Shown in pieces: positions 55,607-64,000 of a stretch of DNA of 64,000 bases (position 1 is the stretch's first letter; each line of letters starts with the position of its first letter). The stretch comes from Carettochelys insculpta. Its lineage: Eukaryota; Chordata; Testudines; Carettochelyidae. The notes under the pieces were generated by a model. It saw nothing but the letters and a program-made list of their open reading frames with translations. It ran no database searches and had not been told where the DNA came from. The translations under genes and the position numbers were made by a program. Where the stretch lies: contig NC_134137.1 in assembly GCF_033958435.1 (NCBI RefSeq), forward strand, positions 177,147,501 to 177,211,500, read 5' to 3'.

Positions 55607-56235
55607 TAAGAACATAAGAACATAAGAATGGCCATACTGGGTCAGACCAAAGGTCCATCAAGCCCAGCATCCCATCTGCCGACGGTGGCCAATGCCAGGT
55701 GCCCCAGAGAAGGAGAACAGAAGACAAGTGATTTATCTCCTGCCATCCATCTCTTGCCCTTGTTATGAAGGCTAGGGCACCATACTTTATCCCTGGCTAA
55801 TAGCCATTTATGGACCTGACCTGCAAAAATTTATCAAGCTCTTTTTTAAACCCTAATAGAGTCCTGGCCTTCACAGCCTCCTCGGGCAAGGAGTTCCACA
55901 GGTTGACTGTGCGCTGTGTGAAGAAAAATTTCCTTTTATTAGTTTTGAACCTACTACCCATCAATTTCATTTGGTGTCCCCTAGTTCTTGTATTATGGGA
56001 AAAGGTAAATAATTTTTCTATATTCACTTTCTCCACACCATTCATGATTTTATATACCTCTATCATATCGCCCCTCAATCGCCTCTTTTCCAAACTGAAA
56101 AGTCCCAGTCTCTCTAGCCTCTCCCCATATGGGACCCTTTCCAAGCCCCTAATCATCTTAGTCGCCCTTTTCTGAACCTTTTCTAATGCCAATATATCTT
56201 TTTTGAGGTGAGGAGACCACATCTGCACGCAGTAC
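55607..56235 (-). mobile_element. CR1 LINE 3' end nested inside the outer CR1
   Basis: Bounded by TTGAGCA (55600-55606) and TCGAGCA (56236-56242), a 7-bp duplication of the outer CR1's RT coding sequence. The 3' end shows three tandem TTCTTATG units (minus strand), the characteristic CR1 terminus. The outer reading frame FADDTKLL is cut and resumes as KIVKSKADC beyond the insert, confirming the nesting. Confidence 0.85.
55797..56235 (-). CDS. CR1 RT C-terminal fragment (uninterrupted)
   Basis: From the truncation point the frame reads [58 protein letters not shown] and ends [13 protein letters not shown] at a stop. It has no stop within the insert and is better preserved than 52768-53292, so the insertion is younger. 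By chance it is in frame with the outer RT piece, making a 184-codon fused frame (56351-55797). No catalytic motif is present. Confidence 0.75.
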
Positions 56236-58671
56236 TCGAGCAGTTTAGTATCATCTGCAAATTTTGCCGTTTCACTGTTTACCCTAGTCTCCAGATCATT
56301 TATGAATATGTTAAATATAATTAGCCCCAGTATGGACCCCCTGTAGGACACTACTCATTACCACTCTCCATTCTGAAAATCTACCATTTATTCCTACCCT
56401 TTGTTTCCTATCTTTTAAACAGTTATCAGTCCATGAGAGGACCTCCCCTCTTATCCCATGACAGCTTACTTTGCTTAAGATCCTTTGGTGAGGAACATTG
56501 TCAACGACTTTCTGGAAATCTAAGTATACTATATCCACTGGATTACCCTTGTCCAAATACTTGTTAAGCCTCTTAAAGAATGCCAGTAAATTAGTGAGGC
56601 ATGATTTAAAGAAACCATATTGACTTAACCAATTATGTTCATCTAGGGGGGTCTGACAATTCTGGTCTTTACTATAGTTTCAACCAGTTTGCACAATACT
56701 GAAGTTGAACTTTCAGTCTGTAATTGCCAGGATCACATCTAAAGCCCTTTTTGAAAATTGGCATCACATTAGCTATCTTCCAGTCATGCAGAAGTGATTT
56801 AAAGGATAGGTCAAAACCCACAGTTAATAGTTCTGCAATTTCATATTTGAGTTCTTTCAGAACTCTTGGGTGAATACATCTGATCCTGGTGAGTTGCTAC
56901 TCTTTCGTTTATCAATTTGTTCTAAAAACTCCTCTAATGACACCTCAGTTTGGGATGATTCCTCAGATTTGTCACTTAAAAAGAATGGCTTGGATTGGGG
57001 AATCTGCCTAACATCCTCAGATGTGAAGCCCAATGCAAAAAATTCATTTAGTTTCTCTGCAATGACCTTATTGTCCCTAGATGCTCTTTTAGCATCTCGA
57101 TCATCCACTGGCTGTTTAGCAGGCTTCCTGCTTCTGATGTACTTAAAAAACATTCTCCTATTACTCTTTGAATTTTTGGCCAGCTGTTCTTCAGATTCCC
57201 TTTTTGGCCTTCCAGATTGTATTTTTTATACTTCATTTGACAGAGTTTATGTTCCTTTCTATTTTTCCCACTTAGATTTAACTTCCACTTTTTAAAAGAT
57301 GCCTTTTTCTCTCTCACTCCTTCTTTTACTTGCTGGTTCAGCCCTGGTGGCACTTTTTTTGGTTCTGTTACTGTGTTTTTTAACTTGGGGTGTACATTTA
57401 AACTGAGCCTCTATTATGTTGTCTTTGAAAAGTTTCCATGAAGCTTGCAGGGATTTTAATTTTGGCACTGTACTTTTTAATTTCTGTTTAACTTAACATC
57501 TTCTTTGCGTATATTTCCCTTTATGAAATTACATGCCACAGTGTTGGACTGCTGTGATGTTTTTCCCACCACAAGGGTGTTAAATTTAATTATATTGTGG
57601 CCACTATTTCCAAGCAGTCCAGTCATCATCACTTCTTGGACAAGATTCTGTGCTCCACTTGGGACTAAATAAACAATTGCTTCTCCTCTTGTGGGTTCCA
57701 GTACCAGCTGCTCCAAGAAGCAGTCATTTAAAGTGTCAAGAAACTTTATGTCTGCATCCGATCCTGACCCATCATGTACCTAGTCAATACGGGGATAGTT
57801 GATATCCCCTGTTATTTCTGAGTCTTCATTTTTACAAACTTTCAGATCTCCCTTAGCATTTCACAGTCGCTATCACTATCTTGCTCAGTTCGTTGGAAAT
57901 ATGTCCCTACTGCTATACTCATATTATTAGAGCATGAAATTGCTATCCATAAAGATTCTATGGATTTTTACTTTGTTTGATTCTACACTTTCACATACAT
58001 TGCCACTCCTCCCCCAGTATGGCCTATTCTGTCCAACTGATATATTCTGTATTCTGGTTTTACTGCGTCCCATTGATCATCCTCATTCCACCACGTTTCT
58101 GTGATGCCTATTATATCAATATCCTCTTTCAATACGAGGCATCCATCTTATTACTGAGACATACACCAGGCACATCCCTGTCATGAGGGTGGTCTATAGG
58201 CCAAAATTCAAGTCCCTGCTTCAAAGCATGGAGATATTGGTGCTATTCAGTGAAAAGGCTGTAAAATTTTTTTAAAAGATCGACAAAAGATACTTTCCCT
58301 AATCACATTCTGAGAAGCAACTGAATCATTTATGTCCTTTCCCAAATGTTCAGCCTGAGGCAAACCCTGAGTACAGAAAATTTCAGCCAAAACAGTTACT
58401 TTGACAGAATTATAACAACTGAAAATGAAAAAAAACCAACAAAAAAACATATCTGAGATTTCTGCAAGAGCACTGCCCGTACACAGTTTGTTCCTTCTAC
58501 TATTACACGAAACAAGATTGTTACAGGGTTTTATAAACAAACAAACTGCACTAAGAAAATACCATGGCCCCACATCACTAACAGTTCTCTGAGGATGAAG
58601 GGTGCGTACAATTACAGCTCAGTAGGGCTACCCTGTGGCTCCACTCTGCTCCTTTTGTTGCTCCATATGAA

Positions 58672-58990
58672 TAGGGTGACCATCCATCCTATACTGGATG
58701 GGACGGTCCTGTATTTGGGATACCAAAAAGGCATCCCTACATATTTTGTAAAAGGGACTAATTGTCCCTGTTTGGGCCCTCGGGGGCTGGCGGTGAGGGA
58801 AGGAGTGCCCGTGTCCGCAGCTTCCCAGGGGTTCTGGGGCCAGGAGCGCCCAGGGCCACTGTCTATCCGGGGCTGAATAGGGGAGACGTCAGCTCCCCAG
58901 GGCTTGGTGCAGTTGGGAGGAGTTGCCCTCCTCCCCATATCTCCCTGTCCCGTATTTGGGACAATTTCTTCATGATATTTTTATTATTAT
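58672..58990. repeat. repeat with 'cctgtatttggga' inverted/duplicated ends
   Basis: Begins 'agggtgaccatccatcctat' and ends 'ccctgtcccgtatttgggac'; both ends carry the 'cc(c/t)gtatttggga' word and the middle is GC-rich. It looks like a known-style amniote interspersed repeat that I cannot classify. Confidence 0.4.
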
Positions 58991-58997
58991 TAATAAT

Positions 58998-59163
58998 TTC
59001 TTGATTATATTTATAATTTAGCTAGCAAACTATTGGCCTTCATTGTAATGTTCTGTTGTGCATTGGAAGGGGTAACACACTGGTTGTGGAGTTGGTACTA
59101 TGAAGTCAATAACATCCTCATTACAGATACTGTTCCATCCATCAGACTCCAGAAACAGGTAAT
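58998..59163 (-). repeat. left arm of a 165-bp inverted duplication
   Basis: Reverse complement of 60088-60252 at about 93% by eye, differences being transitions. On the minus strand it reads FLESDGWNSICNEDVIDFIV then PTPQPVCYPFQCTTEHYNEGQ and a stop at 59030. The equivalent of the right arm's splice acceptor AG is GG here. Confidence 0.75.
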
Positions 59164-59699
59164 TATTAATTGTTATATATGGTCGCCCTACATATGAAGA
59201 AGCCATGGTATTTGCTGTACAGAGAAGGGGCCACCTGACTCCCTCTCCCTTCATGAGATCTGGATGTCTGTAAGGGTGTAAGCAAGTGCATATGGCCAAA
59301 AATATTTACAATGGCTGGAATATTCTGGACTAGCAATAGTTACAACTCAGCAGCTATTGGGTGACTGAAATACAAGAGATATTTCATAATCTATATATAA
59401 TTCCAGAAGTATAGTGAGACTTAGTAACAGTGACATAATAAATAATGCAGAATCAGAGAAAGCCAAAATAATTTGTATGGAATATTTTACTAGACATTAA
59501 CGCAGAAGCATTTAAAATTAGCCAAGTGCAAGTTTTTCTGACTACATGGCAGATGTAAATAGAATGGAGAAACACTTGTTGAATCCTTGTGGCATGTCCT
59601 GCTACTGCCAAAGACAGATTATTACAGTCAAAAAGAAAGGGAAAAGTGATCTGTTTCAAAATTTGTTTTCTTCTGTATACTGCCTTACTTTGTCTTTTG

Positions 59700-59880
59700 G
59701 CACCTGCAATATGAAATATGGAATCTTTTGATGAAGCCAGTTGTAGAGTGACAGTGAAAGCAAAGCAAGTGCTATTTCTTCATCAGTTACTAAAAATTTT
59801 GCTGTTCCATCTGCTTCAACTGGAAAAGTCCTGCTCCGAAAGTCTTCAGGGCTTCATCAAATTTGTTTTTATATAGAATA
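59700..59880 (-). pseudogene. exon-like coding relic of unknown gene
   Basis: Two minus-strand frames joined by one shift give ILYKNKFDEALKTF and then FPVEADGTAKFLVTDEEIAL, ALLSLSLYNWLHQKIPYF, ending at CAG|GTGCCA. The codon usage and amphipathic pattern look protein-like, but I do not recognise the protein. It lies between the arms of the inverted duplication. It could be an exon of a lost or processed gene, or coincidence. Confidence 0.25.
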
Positions 59881-60087
59881 TACCAAGGCCAGAAAAAAGT
59901 AACCACATATATTTTAAAGATATTTATGCCAGCAGTACATCATTTCATTTAATCAGAAACCCTTATGCCAGAATAGTTTTGTAAAATTCATCCAGTTTAC
60001 CAAGTACGAAGCAGGAAACAGCTTGCAGGAAGCTCAAGTGGAAAATGTGAAAGAGAGAACTGATGTTCTGACGGTACAAGTTTCTTA

Positions 60088-60252
60088 TCTGTTTCTAGAG
60101 TCTGATGGACGGAACAGTATTTGTAATAAGGATGTTATTGACTTCATAGTACCAGCTCCACAACCAGTGTGTTACTCCTTCCAATGCACAACGGAGCATT
60201 GCGATGAAGGCCAATAGTTTGCTAGCTAAATTATAAATATAATCAAGAAATT
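60088..60252 (+). repeat. right arm of the inverted duplication, exon-like
   Basis: A polypyrimidine tract and acceptor (ttcttatctgtttctag) precede an open stretch SDGRNSICNKDVIDFIVPAP then QPVCYSFQCTTEHCDEGQ and a stop (60215-60217). The duplication includes non-coding sequence beyond the stop, so it is a genomic duplication and not a retrocopy. I do not recognise the peptide. Confidence 0.6.
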
Positions 60253-60302
60253 GGATTTGTGGAAGTTTATTTCACTAGTGACCAACAACACAGCTAAATT
60301 TA

Positions 60303-61271
60303 GGTCGAACCTCTGTAATGCAGAACTCCATGGTCTGGCAACATCCTGGGTCCAGCATAGGCAAGGATTCCATGGGTGCTCTGGGACTGGAGCACGTGCA
60401 GGGAAAAAATCAATGGGTACGGAGCACCCACTGGTGCCAAACTTCCCCTCTATGCTCCTTTGCCCCACCCCTGCATCTCTTGCGCACTGGTGGTCCTGCA
60501 GTTACCAACTCCTCCTTCTCCCTCCCAGTGCTCCCAGAGTGCCATGAATCAACTGTTTGCTGCACTCAAGCTCCAGAAGTGGGAGGAGGAGCAGGGACAG
60601 GGTGTGTAGAGAAGAGAGCAGGAGCAGAACCCCATAGTCTGGACCTGAGGCCGGCAGCTGGGACTCTGGATGAAGGGCCAAGGGTTGGGACCCCAGGCAG
60701 CAGCAGCAGAGGAGTCAGCGGCCATGACTTGGGGCCAACTTTGGAGCCCCGGTGGGGAGCCAGCAGCCAGGACCCCAAATGGCATTGTGGTCCCAAGGCC
60801 TGGGACAACAATGGGCACAATGCCTAGGAGTTCTGTAGCACCCCCACACCCACACTTTCTCCTCCTTAGGAGAGCTACTGTCTCTCTGCATTGACTTCCC
60901 GTAGGCTAAATCTACACTAGGTAGAAAGTCTATTTCCAGTACTCAATTCTAGCTGCGCCATTAGCGTAGCTAGAATCGATGTTTCAGAATTGACTTTCTT
61001 ACCTAGTGCAGTCTGAGGCTCTTCAGGCTCACACTGACATCCCTTACTCCACACAATAACGTGAAGTACAGATGTTGATGGCTGAGCCCAGAGAGATCAA
61101 TTTTGCTGCATCTTAACACCTGTGGCAAAATCAAACTCTGGAAGATCAACCACAGTTCAGTCAATCTTCTGGAGTTCGTTCAGTAAGTATAGATTCACCC
61201 ATAGTCCAGCAAATTCTCTGGTTCAGGACTAGTCAGGTCCCAAGGGTGCCAGACTAGAGAGGCTTAACCTG
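60303..61271. mobile_element. Tigger/mariner-family element with internal insert
   Basis: Left 'aggtcgaacctctgtaatgc' and right, reverse-complemented, CAGGTTAAGCCTCTCTAGTC are inverted partners bounded by TA (60301-60302 and 61272-61273). Relation to 39474-39798 and 40599-41109 is clear at the ends. A Harbinger-like MITE sits inside at 60904-61198. Confidence 0.6.
60904..61198. mobile_element. small Harbinger-like MITE, decayed
   Basis: Left GGCTAAATCTACACTAGGTA and right, reverse-complemented, GGGTGAATCTATACTTACTG. Interior 'tctagctgcgccattagcgt' forms a local hairpin with 'cgctaga'-like sequence. Target duplication unclear. Confidence 0.5.
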
Positions 61272-62105
61272 TACTAAAGGTGCTTGTTTATTCATTTTAA
61301 AAAATTCAGCCACACCTTTATATGTTACGTATATGCTGCCCATAAAGTGAAACTTTTCATTAGTGATGCTGAACGTGTGATGACTTTTATATCATGTGTC
61401 TAAAAAAAGAGAAAAGCATTTAAGTTTTTGAAAAACAAACACATACTAGCGGCCATTTTGCCATCATAATTTAGTACCACACTTAATTTCATCCACATTC
61501 AGTAAACCTATTCTTACTCAGTGGACGTTTTCTATTAAGCATCTCAAACACCTTCAAATATATAAGAAAGCTCTTTGATCAGTTGCTGTTGAATTAGGGG
61601 TAGCCAGTGCCACTCCTCAGATAATCTACATTGACATTCTTGATGACAACGTCTTTTGGAAGCAAAATTAAGAACGTATTTGGCTGCAACATGAAGCTTC
61701 ATCCATTAAGAACGTGGGAAGCGATAATTCTACATTTTCTGATGCTGAGAACAAATTTCAGCACATTCAGAACTGTAAGTGTATGAATACTGATGATGAG
61801 TATTTGGCATATCATTTAGTTTAAATGTACCTATTAACACTCTCTCTCCTGTGTCTTGAAGCTGTGGATTACCTGCTCCCACTCCACATGCCTGGAGCCT
61901 GTATGCGCTTCGCTGTTAATTAAATCAGCCTGCAGTCTACATCCAACCTGTGGAGAAGTCAGATTAGTACGTAAAAAAAAAGCTGTGGTATACATTGAGC
62001 AGGTTTGTAAAACTTTTTCACTCTGCCATTTTGCTCTCATTTGGGCATGAATTATGGACTTTTTTAAAGTAAAAACATGTTGCTGAAGTTCCACAACTTT
62101 GCTGA

Positions 62106-62199
62106 AGAAGTGGATCTGTCCCATGAAAGCTCACCTAATAAACTATTTTGCTAGTCTTTAAAGTGCTACTTGACTGTTTTTTGTTTTGATTCTGTTACT
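62106..62199 (+). mobile_element. Penelope tail, single orientation
   Basis: Bordered by AACTTTGCTGA (62095-62105 and 62200-62210), an exact 11-bp duplication. Carries 'gaaagctcacctaataaac' and 'ctagtctttaaagtgctac'. The CTGAAGA of the hammerhead-like core overlaps the left duplication. Confidence 0.85.
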
Positions 62200-62255
62200 A
62201 ACTTTGCTGAGCTCATCTAGCATCTCATTTCCAGGTGTGATGAGCGCTCATGACT

Positions 62256-62435
62256 CCTTAACTTTTCCATCCATTAGCTGAATAAACTTTGTGTGCACTG
62301 AAGCATGTGTGGATGTACACCACCAGTAGGAACACAGGATGCCCGCTGTGGGTGCTTTGCTAATCAGCTGGGTGGCACCTGCATCTTTCCTGGGCAGTTG
62401 CCCAAGAGCTCAACTTACAGAGAGCACAAGGTATG
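62256..62435 (+). repeat. copy of hAT-type MITE family (as at 42567)
   Basis: Shares 'gctgaataaactttgtgtgc', 'gctgtgggtgctttgctaat' and 'cagttgcccaagagctcaac' with 42567-42751, same orientation. Borders decayed. Confidence 0.55.
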
Positions 62436-62873
62436 ACAAACACTGCTCTACGGCGGCTGAGGATCTATCCTGAAATCTGTTGGAACTGACAGACTAGCAA
62501 ATTTATTTTTGAAAGTACCACACAGATACATCATATTTATTATGTGTTTCTGGATAAGAGCTGAGACCACCATTTGTATTGTGTGTATAGGGTCTGTAAG
62601 TTTGTAATAACTGAACTCTCACTTTAGGCTGGGGATGGTAGTATTTTAAAAATGGGATGAAGTCATGTATTGAAATCATTGCTGATTAGTGTGTGTACAT
62701 ACATTTCAGTACCTTCCCTCGTTCCAATTTTAAAATACCATCATTCCAACATAGAGAGACATTTTGGTTAGTACAAACTGGTAGAGTCAATCAATACTTT
62801 AAGATCCTTCATCACCTCCTGCCATATTTGGATAATGTGCCAAAGGAAAAAGTTATTTTCAGTGTCAAGTTTA

Positions 62874-63007
62874 GTTTTATTTTGGTCAACCAACAAGAAA
62901 GCTAAAATTGAGGCGAGTGCTATTTCATCTGTCTCCATTTGCCAATCAAGTGAGAGGAGTTGTACATAGACACTCCCTCACATACCTCAAAGTACATGCC
63001 TATTTGT
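62874..63007 (+). repeat. 134-bp direct repeat, copy 1
   Basis: Begins GTTTTATTTTGGTCAACCAA and ends 'gtacatgcctatttgt'. It recurs 775 bp away at 63649-63782 with the same length and few substitutions. Confidence 0.9.
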
Positions 63008-63648
63008 ACATTCTCTAGATTTAGCAGAAGAGAACAGCAGTGGATAAAAACTAATCTGCGGAATTCAATTTTAGATTTAGAGTCCCAGAAAATATTTTTA
63101 TCTAGAATGTGAGTATCAATTTCATTGCTGCACTCTTCCTCTTTCCTCAGTCTAGGACACAGCTTTCCAAAAAGTGTAAATTTTTGTGTTACGAGTGAGG
63201 CTCTTTTAATGTCAATTTGAAATTCTGTTTACAAACACCTGTTGATTTATAGAGAGCTCTGAGTGAAGATGGTAGATTAATAGTGAACCATAAAGGATCA
63301 GGAGGTTTCCTCTTTCCTGGGAAAAATCTGGTTAACATCGGATAGTCTACCACTTAAAGAAAGTAGTATCAGGTATGCAGATTAAGAACACAGGAACTTG
63401 TGAATTGCCATTTTCATTCAGATTAGTAGTTGCTCTGTCTAGTCTAGACTTCAGCTGTCTCTGACAGGGTCCACAATGAGATGCTTTAGTGGATGTTGCA
63501 TGAAACCCTATAGTGGACAATCACCGAATACCCTGCCAACAGGGAAGCTTATTTCTGAATCTTCCATTAGTTAATGATTAAGTTATGCCCTGATGCATGA
63601 GGGTTTCTAACCTTTATGTAGGAAATGTTTTTTATTCTATGCAATTCT

Positions 63649-63782
63649 GTTTTATTTTGGTCAACCAACAAGAAAGCTAAAATTGAGGCAGGTGCTATTT
63701 CATCTGTCTCCATTGGCCAATCAGATGAGAGGAGCTGTACATAACCACTCCCTCACATACCTCAAATTACGTGCCTATTTGT
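63649..63782 (+). repeat. 134-bp direct repeat, copy 2
   Basis: Second copy, including 'aacaagaaagctaaaattga' and 'cactccctcacatacctcaa'. The 641 bp between the copies contain no recognised frame, so these may be short terminal repeats of a non-coding element or a local duplication. Confidence 0.9.
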
Positions 63783-64000
63783 TCTCAGAGTGTCCAGTTA
63801 TATCTTCTGGCTCCAGCAAGTGCTTATACTTTGCTGATGCTGAACTGGGTGTCACGTCCCTGACCCCTCCAATCTGTTAGCCACCCAAACAATATCCTCA
63901 GAGCTATGCCAGCCCTCAATTTGCCTTGCAGGATAACTAGAGGTGTACCCCAGTTGTGAACCCCTTTGAAACATTCCCACAATATCCAGCCTCTAACTGG

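Larger units (their letters stand above)
55440..58165 (-). mobile_element. CR1 LINE (outer copy, split by a nested CR1)
   Basis: In minus orientation it covers, in order, part of the endonuclease domain (about 58165-57477; EQLVLEPTRGEAIVYLV and LGNSGHNIIKFNTLVVG), the linker (FFKYIRSRKPAKQPVDDRDA), a segment SLEEFLEQIDKRKSSNSPGS before the RT, and RT pieces ([28 protein letters not shown]) up to KIVKSKADCAELQ at 55597-55560. Multiple stops and frameshifts make it inactive. An inner CR1 interrupts it at 55607-56235. Confidence 0.8.

Noticed and set aside
60318..60827. 169-codon frame
   Set aside because: Lies within the interior of a Tigger-type element and has no recognisable features; overlapping frames of similar length exist on the other strand.

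Overview
This is a window of vertebrate nuclear DNA, almost certainly from a turtle (probably Cryptodira). Two tRNA-derived SINE copies (12931-13108 and 13800-13987) look like the SINE family known from hidden-necked turtles. They sit among CR1 LINEs, Penelope-like elements, hAT and mariner/Tigger elements and many Harbinger elements, a mix typical of turtle genomes. Nothing is bacterial or organellar: there are no operons, ribosome-binding sites, CRISPR arrays or rRNA. Most open frames are short and non-coding, so the window is mainly a record of nested transposon insertions around one CpG-island promoter.

Layout. 1-1119: minus-strand remnant of a retroelement gag-like frame with a zinc knuckle, cut by a Harbinger MITE at 1120-1939. 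2-17 kb: AT-rich, intron-like sequence with Tigger-type elements, a mariner-type element filled by a G-rich minisatellite (5147-6156), two hAT copies with clean 8-bp target duplications, two SINEs, a CR1 tail and two inverted-dimer insertions of a Penelope tail. 17.0-18.9 kb: a CpG island with a strong minus-strand splice donor (17511-17516), a possible plus-strand first coding exon (17430-17474), three YY1-like sites, two RFX X-boxes, a PBX/PREP decamer and CRE-like sites. This is the best evidence for a host gene, probably a transcription start of an RFX-responsive gene, but I found no coding exon that identifies it.

20.1-28.3 kb is a nest: an old Harbinger-like element carries a palindromic MITE, a 5'-truncated Penelope-like element (RT end plus GIY-YIG endonuclease) and a 4.58-kb Harbinger element with a two-exon DDE transposase and a divergent two-exon Myb/SANT accessory gene. 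28-47 kb holds GC-rich tandem repeats, a young LINE fragment with a perfect 14-bp duplication, more MITEs and a 2.8-kb Harbinger relative (44247-47013) with another MITE inside it. 47-50 kb is plain AT-rich sequence. 50-58 kb contains three CR1 copies (one nested in another) and two further Harbinger relics. One of these (53302-55375) kept the SANT exon and transposase exon 1 but lost the DDE exon. 58.7-64 kb contains a 165-bp inverted duplication with an exon-like reading frame, another Tigger-type element and a 134-bp direct repeat pair.

How the parts work together: the Harbinger transposase and SANT protein form the usual two-protein transposition pair, and the many MITEs with related ends are probable clients. 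The Penelope tails share a hammerhead-ribozyme-like core, and four of six short copies are inverted dimers, three with clear 11-13-bp duplications. That arrangement is the most unusual signal in the window.
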